This document shows positions 45,722 through 57,478 of a stretch of 64,000 bases of DNA, one piece after another (the first letter of the stretch is position 1; each line of letters begins with the position of its first letter). The notes under the pieces are model-generated. The model was not told where the DNA came from. It did no database searches and saw nothing but the letters and a program-made list of their open reading frames with translations. Position numbers and translations under genes: made by a program. The DNA comes from Linanthus parryae (Eukaryota; Streptophyta; Magnoliopsida; Ericales; Polemoniaceae). The stretch spans positions 15,882,001-15,946,000 of the forward strand of contig JALGPY010000007.1 in NCBI GenBank assembly GCA_023055425.1, written 5' to 3'.

Positions 45722-46203
45722 TACCTGTTAGAAATAGGGGAAGCTCATGTTTGTGTTTGACTGGCCATCTTAGTCCTTGATGTGAAGCTCAGTTTTAGAA
45801 GTTCAAACATTACATGCATTTATTCTTGGGTAAAAGACATTTTTCACCCTCCATTTATGGAGAAAATACATTTTGCCCCCGGATTTATGAGAAAAATACC
45901 TTTTGCACCCTTGTTAACGGATGGAGGGTGAACATATACCACCCTTCTGTTACAATCCGTTAGTGGAGGGGTGCAAAATGACTTTTTGTGACCATTTTAC
46001 CCTTATTGATTGTGGACATATACCACCCTTTTTTGGTTTATTAAGTATTCATCATGTTCTTGAGCACCACCTCCACTACCACCAAATCTCCACCAACACC
46101 ACCACCAACACCAAACCACAACAAAAACAACAACATTCAGACCATCAATCAAAACAAAAACATATTTTCACATATTTAAAGAAAAGAAAAAACATTAGAT
46201 ATA

Positions 46204-47720
46204 GGGTAAAAGACAAAAACCACCCCTCGAGTATGGGGTATATACAAAAAGAACCCTCATGTTCGGGGATATACGAAGACCACCCCTGTCACTAACGGCA
46301 CACTAATAGAAGGGTAAGAAGACATATTTACCCTCATTTTGACAAAAAATGCCACACTATAAATACATGTTTTTTCTACTTTCTCCCCCACTTTAACCTA
46401 ATTGCCTCCTTTCTCCTTCCTCCTCTCTCTCTCTCTCTCTGCCTCCACCACCATCAACGCCCTCCCACCCATCCCCCTCTCTCTCTCTCTGCCTCCACCA
46501 CCATCGACGGATCGATTACCACCGCCACCAAATCCGTGGTGATGTTGGATTCCGGCGACAAATCCCCAAATCCGGCGAAAAATCCCCAAATCCGTGGTGA
46601 TGTTTGATTATAGGGTTGGAGGTTGAATCGGACGGCGATGGCGGCGACCTCCTGCAATAACATCCCAGCTGCCTCCACCACCGGCCACAACCTTTCTCCA
46701 CCACCGCTGCCCACTTGTCCTTCCTTACCTGCATCTTCTCGCTCCCCCCTCTTCGTCGTCCCCCTCCTCCTTCTCTGCCCCTCTTCCAGCCTCATCTCTC
46801 TTTCTGGGTCTTCGAAAAGAGAGCTCGCCGTCGCCGTCGAAACGAGAGGGACGACAGAGAGACGAAGAAGAAAACCACGACACTTTCCGGCGAGGATTTG
46901 ACGAAAGACCCAATCACCATCGTGGCTCGGTCAATCGACGAAGAAGAAACCAGATCTGGTTTCTTGTCTCCGGCTGTGGTAAGTAGAAAACAAATCAGCG
47001 AGTCGTTGTTTCGTGCGAAGCCTGCAATCAAGTGACTGTCTCTTTTGTTTGTTGTTGGGTTTCTTCGAAATTGGGTCTCAATCGGTATGAAGGATTATGG
47101 GCTTTGGGTTCGGAGTGGATAAGGGAAGCAGGTGGAGGTGAGAAATTGATTTGTTGGGTTCGGACTGTCTCTTCTGTCTAGGACTTCTGCAACTGAGAAA
47201 TTGATTTGTGGGTGTTTCTTAAGTCTGAGATCTGGGTTTCTTGATTTCTGGGTGTCAATCAGATCAGGGATAGAACAGAAATTGGTGGAGATGTTTACTT
47301 GTGAAGGATAGAGTTTTTGTTGTTCCTGCTGGGTTTCTTGTTGTTGCTGTTGTTGTTGTGTTCGTTGTTGTGGTCTTGATTTTATATATATTTTTTATTT
47401 TGTGGTGGTGTCGGTGGGCATTCAGCAGTGGCTGTGTATGGTGGTTTTGGTGTTGGTGTTTCTTGTGGTGTGTTGGTGGTTGATGTGGTGGTGATGAAGA
47501 ACACCAACAACATAAATTACAATAAATACAAAAATACAACTAGGGGCAAAATAGTCATAAAAAGGGTCATATTACACCCCTATACTAACTGATTGTAACA
47601 GAAGGGTGTTATTTGTCTAACGTCCGACGCTAACAGGGGTGGTCTTCGTATATCCCCGAACACGAGGGGTTTTTTTTTGTATATACCCCATACTCAAGGG
47701 GTGGTTTTTGTCTTTTACCC
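46204..47720. mobile_element. Inner Mutator-like element nested in the outer MULE
   Basis: TIRs start GGGTAAAAGACAAAAACCAC (46204) and, inverted from 47720, GGGTAAAAGACAAAAACCAC, running about 90 bp. Flanking 9-mers TTAGATATA (46195-46203) and TTAGAAATA (47721-47729) match 8 of 9. The first twelve bases equal those of the outer MULE, so the two families are related. The interior has CT-rich and exon-like sequence (46380-47040) ending in a CTGTGGTAAGTA splice-donor-like site (about 46973), but I recognise no parent gene; no transposase. Confidence 0.9.
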
Positions 47721-48287
47721 TTAGAAATAATAACATAAATCAAACAAAATCACCCCAGCCAACATCAGAACCAGCTACCAGAAAAATTCACATACTGATC
47801 AATTTACAGTAATTATTTGGACCAAATAAAACAAAAAATATCACAACTTTACACATTATTCATAGCGCTTCAGGGTAAACCAAAAGCAAAGGCTTGTCTA
47901 ATTGAGTTGAGTCTGGGACGGTTGTAGGCATGGATGGGGATGTCGCCGCCGCCAAATCAGACGTGAATGGAACTCCTAAACCATACCTTATCTAGACCCA
48001 AATCGATTTCTGGAATGAAACAAAAAAAAAATGCACAGATATCAACATCCAAATTGAAAACCCTAACTAAATTGACCAATACAGAATCTCTCCCTAATCA
48101 TATCCGTTCCAAACCTGCAAACCAAAGAGGGTTTCAGAATTACCTCGGAGACAGATATAGCCCAAACTTTGACCACCACAACATTAACGAAATCAAACCA
48201 AAAACCAATATTTTCTTCTCTTCCTCTCCAGCAAAAGTCGGAAAAGTCGAATTGGGAGGCGGTGACTGTGAGAAATCGCGGAAATCG

Positions 48288-48549
48288 CGATAGAGATTGG
48301 AGGAATCGCAGAGATCTGTGACGATGTTGGGGGTGGTTGCTGAGGAGTTGGAGGATGTTGGGGGTGGTTTCTGAGGAGTTGGAGGATCTTGGGCTCTTTC
48401 TCGAGAAACTCGCGGTCGATATCGTCAGAGCAGAGACGTTTGACGATGTATCTACAGGCGCAGGAGTCGCCTGAGGTGGAGTAGCAGCGGTAGACGACGC
48501 CGAAACAGCCACGACCTATCCCCGAGCACAGTTGGTAGTCTTTGAGATC
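48288..48549 (-). pseudogene. Captured fragment of a PEPC-kinase-like protein kinase
   Basis: Minus-strand translation from 48549: DLKDYQLCSGIGRGCFGVV, YRCYSTSGDSCACRYIVKR, then DIDREFLEKEPKILQLLRNH. This is the kinase N-lobe: the glycine loop GRGCFGVV, then the VAIK-type strand, where Lys is replaced by Arg (ACR), then the helix C block. The wording DYQLC-IGRG, DRE-L-EPKI-LL and HPN is closest to phosphoenolpyruvate carboxylase kinase (PPCK) and relatives. A 31-bp tandem duplication then breaks the frame, after which a jump to VTDLCDSSNLY (hinge region) implies an internal deletion. There is no C-lobe. It lies within the outer MULE and so is a captured copy, not a working gene. The family is clear as a kinase; assignment to PPCK is likely but from memory of motifs. 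Confidence 0.75.
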
Positions 48550-49019
48550 CGTTCGTCCCAGGTCACGAGTTCACCAACGAGATGATTTCGTGACCTGTGT
48601 TTCTCGTCGGCGAAGTAATCGACTCGCTGTTCGCAGTCACCGACGAGATCGGGAGAGGATTTCGTGACCTGTGTTTCTCCGATGGATCGAGAGAAAGAGG
48701 AAGAGAAGAGTGAGAGATCGAGATTTGGTCGAGAAGAGCAGAGGGACAGGGGAGCAGACGATCGGGAGAGGAGAAGAGGAAGAGGAAGAGAGAGAAGAAG
48801 AGATAAGGTTTTTAGGGTTGGGGAGAGAGGAGGCAAGACATTTATAGTGGGGTAATTTCTTAATTTTTAGGGGTATTTTTGTCTTTTCACTCCTCCGTTA
48901 GTCATCTGTTAGTTGTTAACTCTGACAGGGTGCAAAAAGTATTTTCCCCATAAATCAGGGGGCAAAATGTATTTTACCCATAAATGGAGGGTGGAAAATG
49001 TCTTTTACCCTTTATTCTA

Positions 49020-49230
49020 TATTCTTAGAGTCTTGAAGTTTCTCAGCCACTAGAATCTTCTGTTCCTCTAATTCATTATGCTGATGCCTTAGAGAAACAA
49101 GGTTGTCACTCAAAAGAGAGTTCTCTGTTAAAAATTCTTTGACTTGAATTTTCAAGGCTTTGAAATTGGTTTCCAAAGCTTTTAAATCTCTGTCAGCCCT
49201 TAGCACTCCGCTACATGGCTCCAAAGTCAA
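49020..49230 (-). pseudogene. Leucine-zipper exon fragment at the MULE border
   Basis: Minus frame of 72 codons: RDLKALETNFKALKIQVKEF, LTENSLLSDNLVSLRHQHNE, LEEQKILVAEKLQDSKNIE. Heptads are clear, with Leu or Phe at nearly every d position and an Asn at an a position, a parallel coiled coil or zipper. The pattern recalls the zipper of HD-Zip class I proteins, but no homeodomain is in the window. Its stop codon TAA lies inside the MULE TSD. A cut-off last exon or a gene relic are both possible; the product is not identified. Confidence 0.45.
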
Positions 49231-50720
49231 GAGAGCAAGAAAATAAAAATCTTCTTAAGTAATGTACTAACAAGTCCCTAATGAATAGGATCACAGAGTC
49301 ATAGAAGTGGAGCCTTTTTTTGCCTCATTCTTTACTCAAAAGGGATGAGAAATACATAACCTGAAACAAACCCTACAAAAGTATTGAGGCAACTAATTGC
49401 AGTCAGATTAGCCAAGAACTAAACATCTATTAACCCAATAATCTGTAAACTCACTTGCAGAAGCGGCGAAATTGTTCGAGACTTTGTATCGAAGCTCATG
49501 TTTAGAGTGCCGAGATAAGGGAGAACGCAGGTGCGAGAGAAAAGGGAGAACATAGGTGTGAGAGAAGACCGTCTATGGCTGAGAGAACGATGAGGAAGGA
49601 CCGTCCGGTGTAAGAGAAGCGTCTATGGGTGGTAGAACGACGAGGAAGGATTTTTTTTCATTTTTTTAGGGAATTGATTTTTTAATACTTAAATTAAGTA
49701 ATGGAGGTAGCATGGGTATAACACGTTAGGAACCATGTGAACCCCTACAAATTTATGTGATCGGAGTAGTTGTTGATCAGCTATAAAATGAGCAACTCGG
49801 TTTCGGGAGCCAGGTTTTGTTCCTAGCTACAGGAACAAAACTCGAGATTTTCAAATCCGAGCAAGTTTCATGGCGGCGTTTATGCATGACAGATCAAATT
49901 TGTCTTCTATGGCCCGACTGTTGTGCATGTTCTTTTTTTTCACCGGCAACGAAGAAATTCTTTCATCAAAGTAGAGAATATAAATGGAAAGGGGCATACC
50001 CCTGGAACGAGAACGGAAAACCTTTAAAGCAATCTAAACCTCAATAAGCAACTAAAAACCAAGTGGGTTAAGCTCAAAGGCACCCACATAACAAACCCAA
50101 AAAAATAAAATTGGCCAAACGGACATTAAGACCCTCATATGCCAACAATACCAAGCTAAGAGCCCAAAACACGCAACTCAGAGGAGACTATGCCCAAAAC
50201 TTGTCCAGCAAGGCCCAAAACCCTGAGAATTAATCAAGTAAAACCTAGATCTTGGACGGCAGCAACGGTGGAAACGGGTGGCGGTTGGGGCGGCGTCCAA
50301 CAGTGGAGCAGCCCCTCTCAACAAACACATCCCAGGGGGGAGGTGGGAGGCAGTCATGTGCTACTCTGATCAAGGAGAGGTTGTTCGTCTCCCGAAATCG
50401 GCGTATCTACCGGGGGAGGGTGGAGGACAACGGCATCCCTTGAGGGTTGCTGCAACTAGGACCATCGGAGGACGTGGGAGAGAGAGAGAGGAGAGGAGGG
50501 GGAGCGGAGGGAGATGAAGACAGCGTCGGAGGCGGAGCGGCTGGAGACGGTGGTGGCTGGCTGCACGACGGACGGATCTGGCATGGCGAGGCGGAGCACG
50601 CCTGGCCCCACTATTTTCCTTCCAAAACTAAAAATACTATGTAATATTTCTATTTGATTAAACCAAGTTTACTTGGCTATATCCGTTGAAATCCAAAAAA
50701 AAAAATAATAATAAAAAAAA
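49231..50720. other. Spacer with a perfect hairpin and a GC-rich tract
   Basis: No gene recognised. A perfect 11-bp stem, GTTTTGTTCCT (49814-49824) and AGGAACAAAAC (49831-49841), encloses a 6-nt loop. The part 50220-50640 is G-rich; its frames are low-complexity Gly/Arg and not protein-like. Degenerate direct repeats occur at 49515-49650 (GAGAGAAGACCGTCTATGG-like). Confidence 0.5.
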
Positions 50721-50729
50721 AACTTATGT

Positions 50730-51911
50730 TGCTTATCCCCATTTCTGTTCTCTGTTTAAAACTCAAGTCTCTGCTGTTATGAAGGTTTTTGAACTGAAAT
50801 GGTACAAAGTATCTCAACACCGAGTTTTCCTTATTTATGCGGTCAAATGGTACATCAATCTTTATGTACTTAGACTCCTGAGCAGAATGGTAAAGTTGAA
50901 AGAAAGCATAGGCACTTGGTTGATACAACCATTTCCATTCTTTCTCAAACAAAACACTCTCCTAATTTTTGGCTAGAACCTTTAGTCACATTTAACTTTC
51001 TTATAAAAAAATTACCTAAACGGCCAGTTCACAACACATCTCCCAATTCCATGCTCTACAAGCATCACCCTATTCTTCTACTCTCAAAACCTTAGGTTGT
51101 TTGTGCCACCCTTGGATTAGGTCTTATGCCCCCTGTAAGCTACATTCTAGATCTACACCATGCTTGTTTCTTGTTTATTGCTTAACTACTAAAGGTTCCA
51201 GGTGTAATGATCTCTCCACTAAAGCAATTCTTGTATCCAGACATGCTATTTTTGATAAAATTGTCTTTCCATATACATCATCATCATTATCACCCTCTTT
51301 TAATTTCCATGGAACCAATTACACCACTAATTGGTTTTTCCTGACTCGTATCTTTCTTAGCTCATCTACTACCACCACACCATCTATTGCTACTCCCTGA
51401 TATCACGCATTCTCCTAATCATTCTCTTCATTCTTCTTCCTCATAAAACTCTTTACCTGCTTCTACCTCTAGACTAGGGTAAAAGCATGTATTTCAAAAC
51501 CTAAAGCAAAGTACTCTACAACGCTACTGTGTCTTTATCCGAAATTGAACATACCAGTGTCTAGAAGTAGTAATTCATCCTCATTGGCTTACCGCTATGA
51601 ATGAAGAGTATCAAGACCTATTATAGATGGTCTTCGGTTTCTCTTCCACCTGGCACGAAGGCCATTGGCCACAATTGGGTGTTTAGAATCAAAATGAATG
51701 CAAATGGGATTATTTTCAAATACAAGGTCAGGCTTGTAGCAAAGGGATTTATCAAAAGGAGGGGTTGGATTATCTACAGATCTTCAGCCGAGTTGTTAAA
51801 CACCAAACAATTAGGATTGTTTTGTATCTGGTTGCACAATATGGATGCAACATCAAGCAAATGGATGTTTCAAATTCCTTTTATGCATGGCTCATTACAA
51901 GATGAGGTTTT
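50730..51911 (+). pseudogene. Decayed Copia (Copia B), integrase to start of RT
   Basis: Plus-strand frames with many shifts: integrase C-terminal core (EQNGKVERKHRHLVDTTISI, then HSPNFWLEPL), then KLHSRSTPCLFLVYCL, and the RT opening LPPGTKAIGHNWVFRIKMNA with KYKVRLVAKGF and FMHGSLQDEVFV. At 51911 it is cut by Copia C and resumes at 57812. The left end is truncated, and no LTR was found. Confidence 0.85.
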
Positions 51912-53333
51912 TGTTGGAATAGGTGCAATATAGGCAATCTATATTTAGTATGAACAATGTTTTGGCTAGAATATTCATTTATTAATTATCGTGATATTCA
52001 ATATAATGAAGTCCTTAGATACAATGTGTCGTTCATATTAAAAATACCTAGTCCATTATATTGGTTAATAGGACGATAAAATATAGAATAGTATGTGTGT
52101 AGATTGATATGGAGATATCAAGTCTAACACATGGGTATGCATTGAGAGTAATGGCATACTGGATTGACCCACGGCGAGAAGGATGCATTAGATTATGTCA
52201 AAATCACAATCGCTTCTCGTAGTGCCACTTATATTGTAATCCTTAGTCTTGAAGTCACTAGATACTCTAGTTGTGGAATATCATGCTTTGATGTTATCCA
52301 ACGTTGCGACTTAACCGGACAACCATAAAGATGGCTATCGGGCATGGTAGGAAGCAAGCCTAGATATCATAGTGATGTAGAGAGGATTTTCCCCTCCCAC
52401 ATAATGGGAGCGAATATCCATGGCCACTCGAGGGATGGTGCTTATTGAATGTCTGGCCAGACTCAGATAAATCAATATGGAGATATTGATGTTATCTGCT
52501 TGCATAAGCATATTCGCAGGATCGAGGAACTATGGATTGAATATACGAGTGTGACTATTTATGTCTCGTGTCCAATTCGGATATCGAGACAAAGGGATAA
52601 TGCAATATGTGATAATGGGCAAAAGGTTTGTCGGGATCACTGACTTATTTCTATTAGTTGGGTTGCATGGATGTGTTGTTAGACACCACTCCATGTCAGT
52701 AATAAGTTACTACCAACTAAGTAGAAACCTATGGGGTCACACGCCTAATAGGGTTGAGCTAGAATTGGCAATTATTTAATATGATTAATTAATTAGAAGG
52801 ATCACTTTACAACACCTTGCAAACTTAGTAGGACTAACATGCAAGGAAGGGACTAATCCAAATTCATGTAGGATTAGGAAGGGCTTTTATATAGTTAACA
52901 AGGAGTTGTTGGACTATATAAAGGATGTACCTAGCTTCCTTCCCACAATGAATGCTCATAACATAAGTGAGTGAGAGAGAAATCAAGAGAGATAGAGCAA
53001 GACAACAAGAGGCCGAAGCCCTTTTCTGTCCGCCCCCTACCCGTCGGCCACAAAGAGAGGCCGAATCCTTTCTTTGTTCTTCGTTGTGTGATTCCTTCTT
53101 CCTCTTCCTCCGGTCCAAGATAGCACTAAGGAGTAGGAAGATCTAGATCTCAACTCTAGGCGTGGATCAACCGTAGATACGAAGACACTATTCTTCGTGT
53201 GATCTCCCGAACCAAAAGGTACACATCTTCTATGCTCTTATCATGTTATGATTGTCTCTTCCTGTGATCCTCGGTGGGCTTTGAGTAGGAAATTTTTGTT
53301 ATTCCGATGCGTTACCTACGTCAAAACCCAACA
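51912..53333 (+). mobile_element. 5' LTR of Copia C
   Basis: 1422 bp, TGTTGGAATAGG...AAACCCAACA. A TATA box TATATAAA at 52915-52922 is followed by the transcript leader; a GA-rich tract lies at about 52970-53000. Confidence 0.88.
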
Positions 53334-53334
53334 G

Positions 53335-53347
53335 TGGTATCAGAGCC
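53335..53347 (+). other. Primer binding site, tRNA-iMet type, of Copia C
   Basis: TGGTATCAGAGCC one base after the LTR end, complementary to initiator tRNA-Met. Confidence 0.95.
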
Positions 53348-54961
53348 ACAGGTCGTAGTGCATAACCTGATTTTATGTGTTACGATTTCAGTTTATACAC
53401 CGTTATATGCATACTACGCGAAACTGAAATCAATTGGCATAGTAGATGCAAATTGAATTTGATTCAAGATAAAAAAGATCTAATTTAACATTGTATGTGT
53501 AAATTGGTGAGTTTAATCACATATGATGTGAATAATTGGGTTCTTGAAAATTAGGGGTCATGGGCACATAATCTGAAAAGGGGTTTTTCATTTATGGAAA
53601 GAATTATATGGAAACAACCAAGCTTGGGCAACAAGGAAGGAAGGGAAGGAGACTAGGGCCGAACCCCCAGCTGCCGCCCCCTTCTTCCTTGCGCGTCAAC
53701 CAAGGCCGCGGGTCACCTAGGGGCTGCCGGACTTGGGCCGACCCAAGGCGGCGTGCGGCGGTCCATAGGGGTTCAGCCTATGCCTAGGTTGGACCCCTTG
53801 GACCGATGTAACCCTAATTACCCAATTTCAACTAAAATTGAACAAGCGCGTTAAAAATTGGTTTTAACTGTATTATGTGCTTTTTTGCATGGTGGATGGA
53901 TATGGCCTAGATTGTGGATGTTTGTGTTTATTGTGGTTTGGTTTACGGCCTGCGAGGTGATAAAATTAATGTAATAGTTAGTTAATTTTACGACCTGCGA
54001 GCTGATCATCTTCCTCAACATGTGAGGCTTTATTTTTTTATTCTAGATGTTAGGCTAGAATTAGAAATTTTTAGATGATAGCCATGAGCATGGAGGAGAA
54101 GACCGGAGAACCAAGAAGCCACAAAGACGATGAAGACTCCCAACCCTAGGCACATGGCTATGGTGGTGCACATGGAGATGAGTTTGTCACGTTAGGGCAC
54201 ATAAATATTATCATTGGCTTGGTAATATCTTAGTCTAGGGGCCATATCCATGCCATATTTTGTTCTTTTGTGGATGCTTATTATTTCTTGTCTTGTTATT
54301 TATTTTGTGTGTATGGCGAAACTAGCAAAACATTAACAAGATAATAATAAATGAAGATGGTCTTTTATTGTGGATTTCCCAATCCAAATAAGTAGATCAT
54401 GTTGATGGGATCAACCAAACGAATAATGACTATTAAATCCCTCAAATAGAATATTGCGTTTTTCCTTCTCTTGCCTAAACACCCTTCATGATCAGGGTCT
54501 ATTAAAATTCGGGCTTGCCAAAGCAAGGCGTTAATTCACCATGATGTGTTGCGGAAGAGACAAGCAAGTAACTTGTGATGGTTGAAGCAAGAGGTTGGAC
54601 GCAACTAGGTAAGATCAATTGGATTGATGAACCTAGAGGCATGACAATTAGGAGTTATCTAAAGGATAATGAATAATGAGTTATTCGCCTAATTGGACCA
54701 AGAGTTGCATGGGATGCAATTGGAATGGTTCCTACCTAAATAACCAATTCTTGGGTGACTTTCCAAAGCAAGCTCAAGAAGAAGTGAAATATGGATCTTG
54801 GACCTACTAGAAAATATACATGATATTTTCCGCATTAATGGTGAGGGCTATTAATCCGAGAAAAATAGTGGGAGCTATATTTAATGATTTAGCCATTATT
54901 GAATATAGTTAAATTGCTCAATATACTAAAATTGCATATTTCTCATTTTGTAGAATTCTAA
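53348..54961 (+). other. Leader of Copia C between PBS and gag
   Basis: 1.6 kb without a real frame; a GC-rich patch lies at 53640-53800. A long leader is usual for this type of element. Confidence 0.65.
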
Positions 54962-55902
54962 ATGGAAAACAATCACGCATTGACTTCATCCCTGCGATCT
55001 GTCCTTGAGAAGGACAAACTGTCTGGAACGAATTTCCTTAATGGTACAGAAACTTAAGGATTGTCCTTAAACAAGAAAAGAAGATGTACGTCTTGGACAC
55101 TCCAATTCCAGGCCCACCCCAGGATGAGTCCGTTCTAGCTGATGTAAGGGCACGTCAGAAACATGTAGATGATTCTAATGATAAGACTTCCCTCATGCTC
55201 TGCACCATGAACCCTGAGCTTCAGAAGCAACACGAGAACATGGAGGCCTATGATATGATCATACACTTGAAACAGTCGTTTCAGGAACAGGAAAGGCATG
55301 AGCAGTGTGAGGTATCCAATGCACTGTTCAAGAGCAGTTTTGCAGAAGGAAACCCAGTTGGGCCTCATGTACTCCGAATGATCGGGTACATTGAGAACCT
55401 CGAGAGACTGGGGTTCCCACTCAGCCAAGATTTGGTTACTGATCTTGTCTTGCAATCGTTGCTTGACAGTTATAACTAGTTCATCATGAACTACAACATG
55501 AATGAGATCAGTAAAACTCTGCCAGACCTACTGAACATGCTAAAGACAGCAGAATATAGCATCAACAAAAGCAAGGTAAAAGCCATAATGATGGTGAATA
55601 AGAGGATGGGCAAGGGAGTTTCCTCTACCTCCAAAGAAAAGCGCAAGAAAGTTGCAAAATTCAAGGGAGCCCTAAAGCCTAGTGGGGGCGTGGCAAAATG
55701 TGAATGTCACTACTGTAGCCAGCCGGGTCACTGGAGGAGGAATTGTCCTAAATATCTGGAGGATAAGAAGCTTGGAATAGTGATTCCACCAACACCAGGT
55801 ACTTTTGTTATAAACGTCAATCTTTTTATTTCTTCATCTTGGGTATTCGATACTGGATGGTTCTCACATATGTTGAAATGTGCAGGATTTGAAAAGAAGT
55901 AG
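54962..55902 (+). pseudogene. Copia C gag with zinc knuckle, frameshifted
   Basis: Starts MENNHALTSSLRSVLEKDKL at 54962. A one-base loss near 55042 (AATGG for an expected Asn-Trp) shifts the frame, which continues YRNLRIVLKQEKK into the frame open at 55084. TAG at 55477-55479 replaces a Gln codon (CAG). The C-terminal part has the CCHC knuckle CHYCSQPGHWRRNC (CX2CX4HX4C, about 55705-55750), then YLEDKK. The protease active site SSSWVFDTGWFSH keeps Asp-Thr-Gly, but the usual CGSHI is mutated. Three lesions make it non-functional. Confidence 0.88.
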
Positions 55903-56182
55903 AAGATTGGCTAAAGGGGAGATAGATCCGCGCGTCGGGAATGGAGAAGGAGTTGATGCATTAGCTGTAGGCGTTTATGAACTATCTTTTCCTTCTGTCA
56001 TTATTTTAGAATTAGACAATTGCTTTTATGTGCCTGCTATGAGGAGAAACATTCTTTCCATTTATTATTTGGACGAGAAGGGTTTTTCTATTTCAATAAA
56101 GTACAAGTGTTGCTCCATTTATTTTGATAGTATGCACTATTGTAGTGCACATTTGTCTAATGGATTGTATATCTCTAAATAA
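55880..56182 (+). pseudogene. Copia C pol, protease to GAG-pre-integrase
   Basis: DLKRSRRLAKGEIDPRVGNG, ELDNCFYVPAMRRNILSIYY and KGFSISIKYKCCSIYF are the standard TNT1-94-type segment between protease and integrase. It lies in a frame different from the knuckle, so a shift lies near 55875, and it ends at TAA 56180-56182. Confidence 0.85.
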
Positions 56183-56229
56183 TCACATCTATAACATAAA
56201 TACAAAAAGGTTTAAAACTAATTATTTAA

Positions 56230-56936
56230 ATCCTACATATCTATAGCGTTGTCGTTTATGCAATATAAATGAGAAACGCATATCTAGACTCCATAAGGAT
56301 GGACTTCTAGACTCATTTGATTTTGAATCATATGAGACATGCGAATCTTGTTTATTAGGAAAAATGACAAAGTCCCCTTTCAATAAGAAAGGTGAGAGGA
56401 CTAGTGACTTACTAGCACTCATACATACCAATGTATGTGGGCCATTCCCCACGCCTGCCAGAGGTGGTTACACCTACTTCATTACATTTACTGATGATTT
56501 CAGTAGATATGGATTTGTATACCTTATGAAGGCCAAATTCGAATCCTTTGAATTGTTCAAGGAATTCAAGAATGAAGTAGAGAAGCAACTTGATAAAAGT
56601 ATTAATGCTTTGCGATCGGATCGTGGAGGAGAATACTTGAGCCAGGAGTTTGACGAATATCTTAGAGAGTGTGGGATATTTTCCCATATCACTCCACCCG
56701 GAATGCCACAATCGAATGGCGTTTCTGAGAGGAGGCATCGCACACTATTAGATATGGTGCAATCTATGATGTCCCAAACGGATCTTCCAGCATCATTTTG
56801 GGGAAAGGCTCCAATGACGACAACTTTTACCATTAACCGTGTTCCATCCAAATCGTTCATGAAGACACCATATGAGATATGGACTGGGAAGCGTCCCATA
56901 GTGTCGTTTATGAAGATTTGGGGCTGCGATGTCTAT
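56230..56936 (+). pseudogene. Copia C integrase, cut off by deletion
   Basis: A zinc region with CESCLLGKMTKSPF leads into an integrase core with all three catalytic acids: FITFTDDFSRYGFVYLM, LRSDRGGEYLS and NGVSERRHRTLLDMVQSM. It ends KTPYEIWTGKRP and KIWGCDVYG at 56936, then enters LTR sequence, giving a false tail to TAG at 56982-56984. An internal TAG near 56245 sits at an expected Trp. Confidence 0.9.
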
Positions 56937-57440
56937 GGAGATATTGATGTTTTCTGCTTGCATAAGCATATTCCCAGGATCTAGGATCTATGGATTGGAT
57001 ATACGAGTGTGACTATTTATGTCTCGTGTCCAATCCGGATATGGAGACAAAGGGATAATGCAATATGTGATATTGGGCACAAGGTTTGTCGGGATCACTG
57101 ACTTATTTCTATTAGTTGGGTTGCATGGATGTGTTGCTAGACACTGCTCTATGTCAGTAATAAGTTACTACCAACTAAGTAGAAACCTATGGGTTCACAC
57201 GCCTAATGGAGTTGAACTAGAATTGGGAATTAATTAATATGATTAATTTATTAGAAGGATAACTTTACAACACCTTGCAAACTTAGTAGGACTAACATGC
57301 AAGGAAGGGACTAATCCAAATTCATGTGGGATTAGGAAGGACCTTATATAGTTAACAAGGAGTTGTTGGAATATATAAAGGATGTACCTAGCTTCCTTCC
57401 CACAATGAATGCTCATAACATAAGTGAGTGGGAGAGAAAG

Positions 57441-57478
<38 letters not shown>

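Larger units (their letters stand above)
45828..49010. mobile_element. Mutator-like element (outer MULE), Pack-MULE
   Basis: TIRs of about 90 bp: GGGTAAAAGACATTTTTCAC (45828 on) and, inverted from 49010, GGGTAAAAGACATTTTCCAC. Both continue CCTCCATTTATGG and ATACATTTTGCCCCC. Flanking 9-mers TTTATTCTT (45819-45827) and TTTATTCTA (49011-49019) match 8 of 9, the MULE TSD length. No transposase. Without the inner element it is about 1.66 kb. It carries a kinase gene fragment on the minus strand at 48288-48549. Confidence 0.9.

Noticed and set aside
46454..46901. Arg/Gly- or Ser/Pro-rich frames in the inner MULE
   Set aside because: CT-rich repeats read in both directions; no recognisable protein.
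48063..48512. 149-codon minus frame across the captured kinase
   Set aside because: It is out of frame with the kinase reading and arises from the 31-bp duplication; the kinase frame is the meaningful one.
50252..50644. Gly/Arg-rich frames
   Set aside because: Several overlapping frames of G-rich low-complexity DNA with no codon-usage or domain support.
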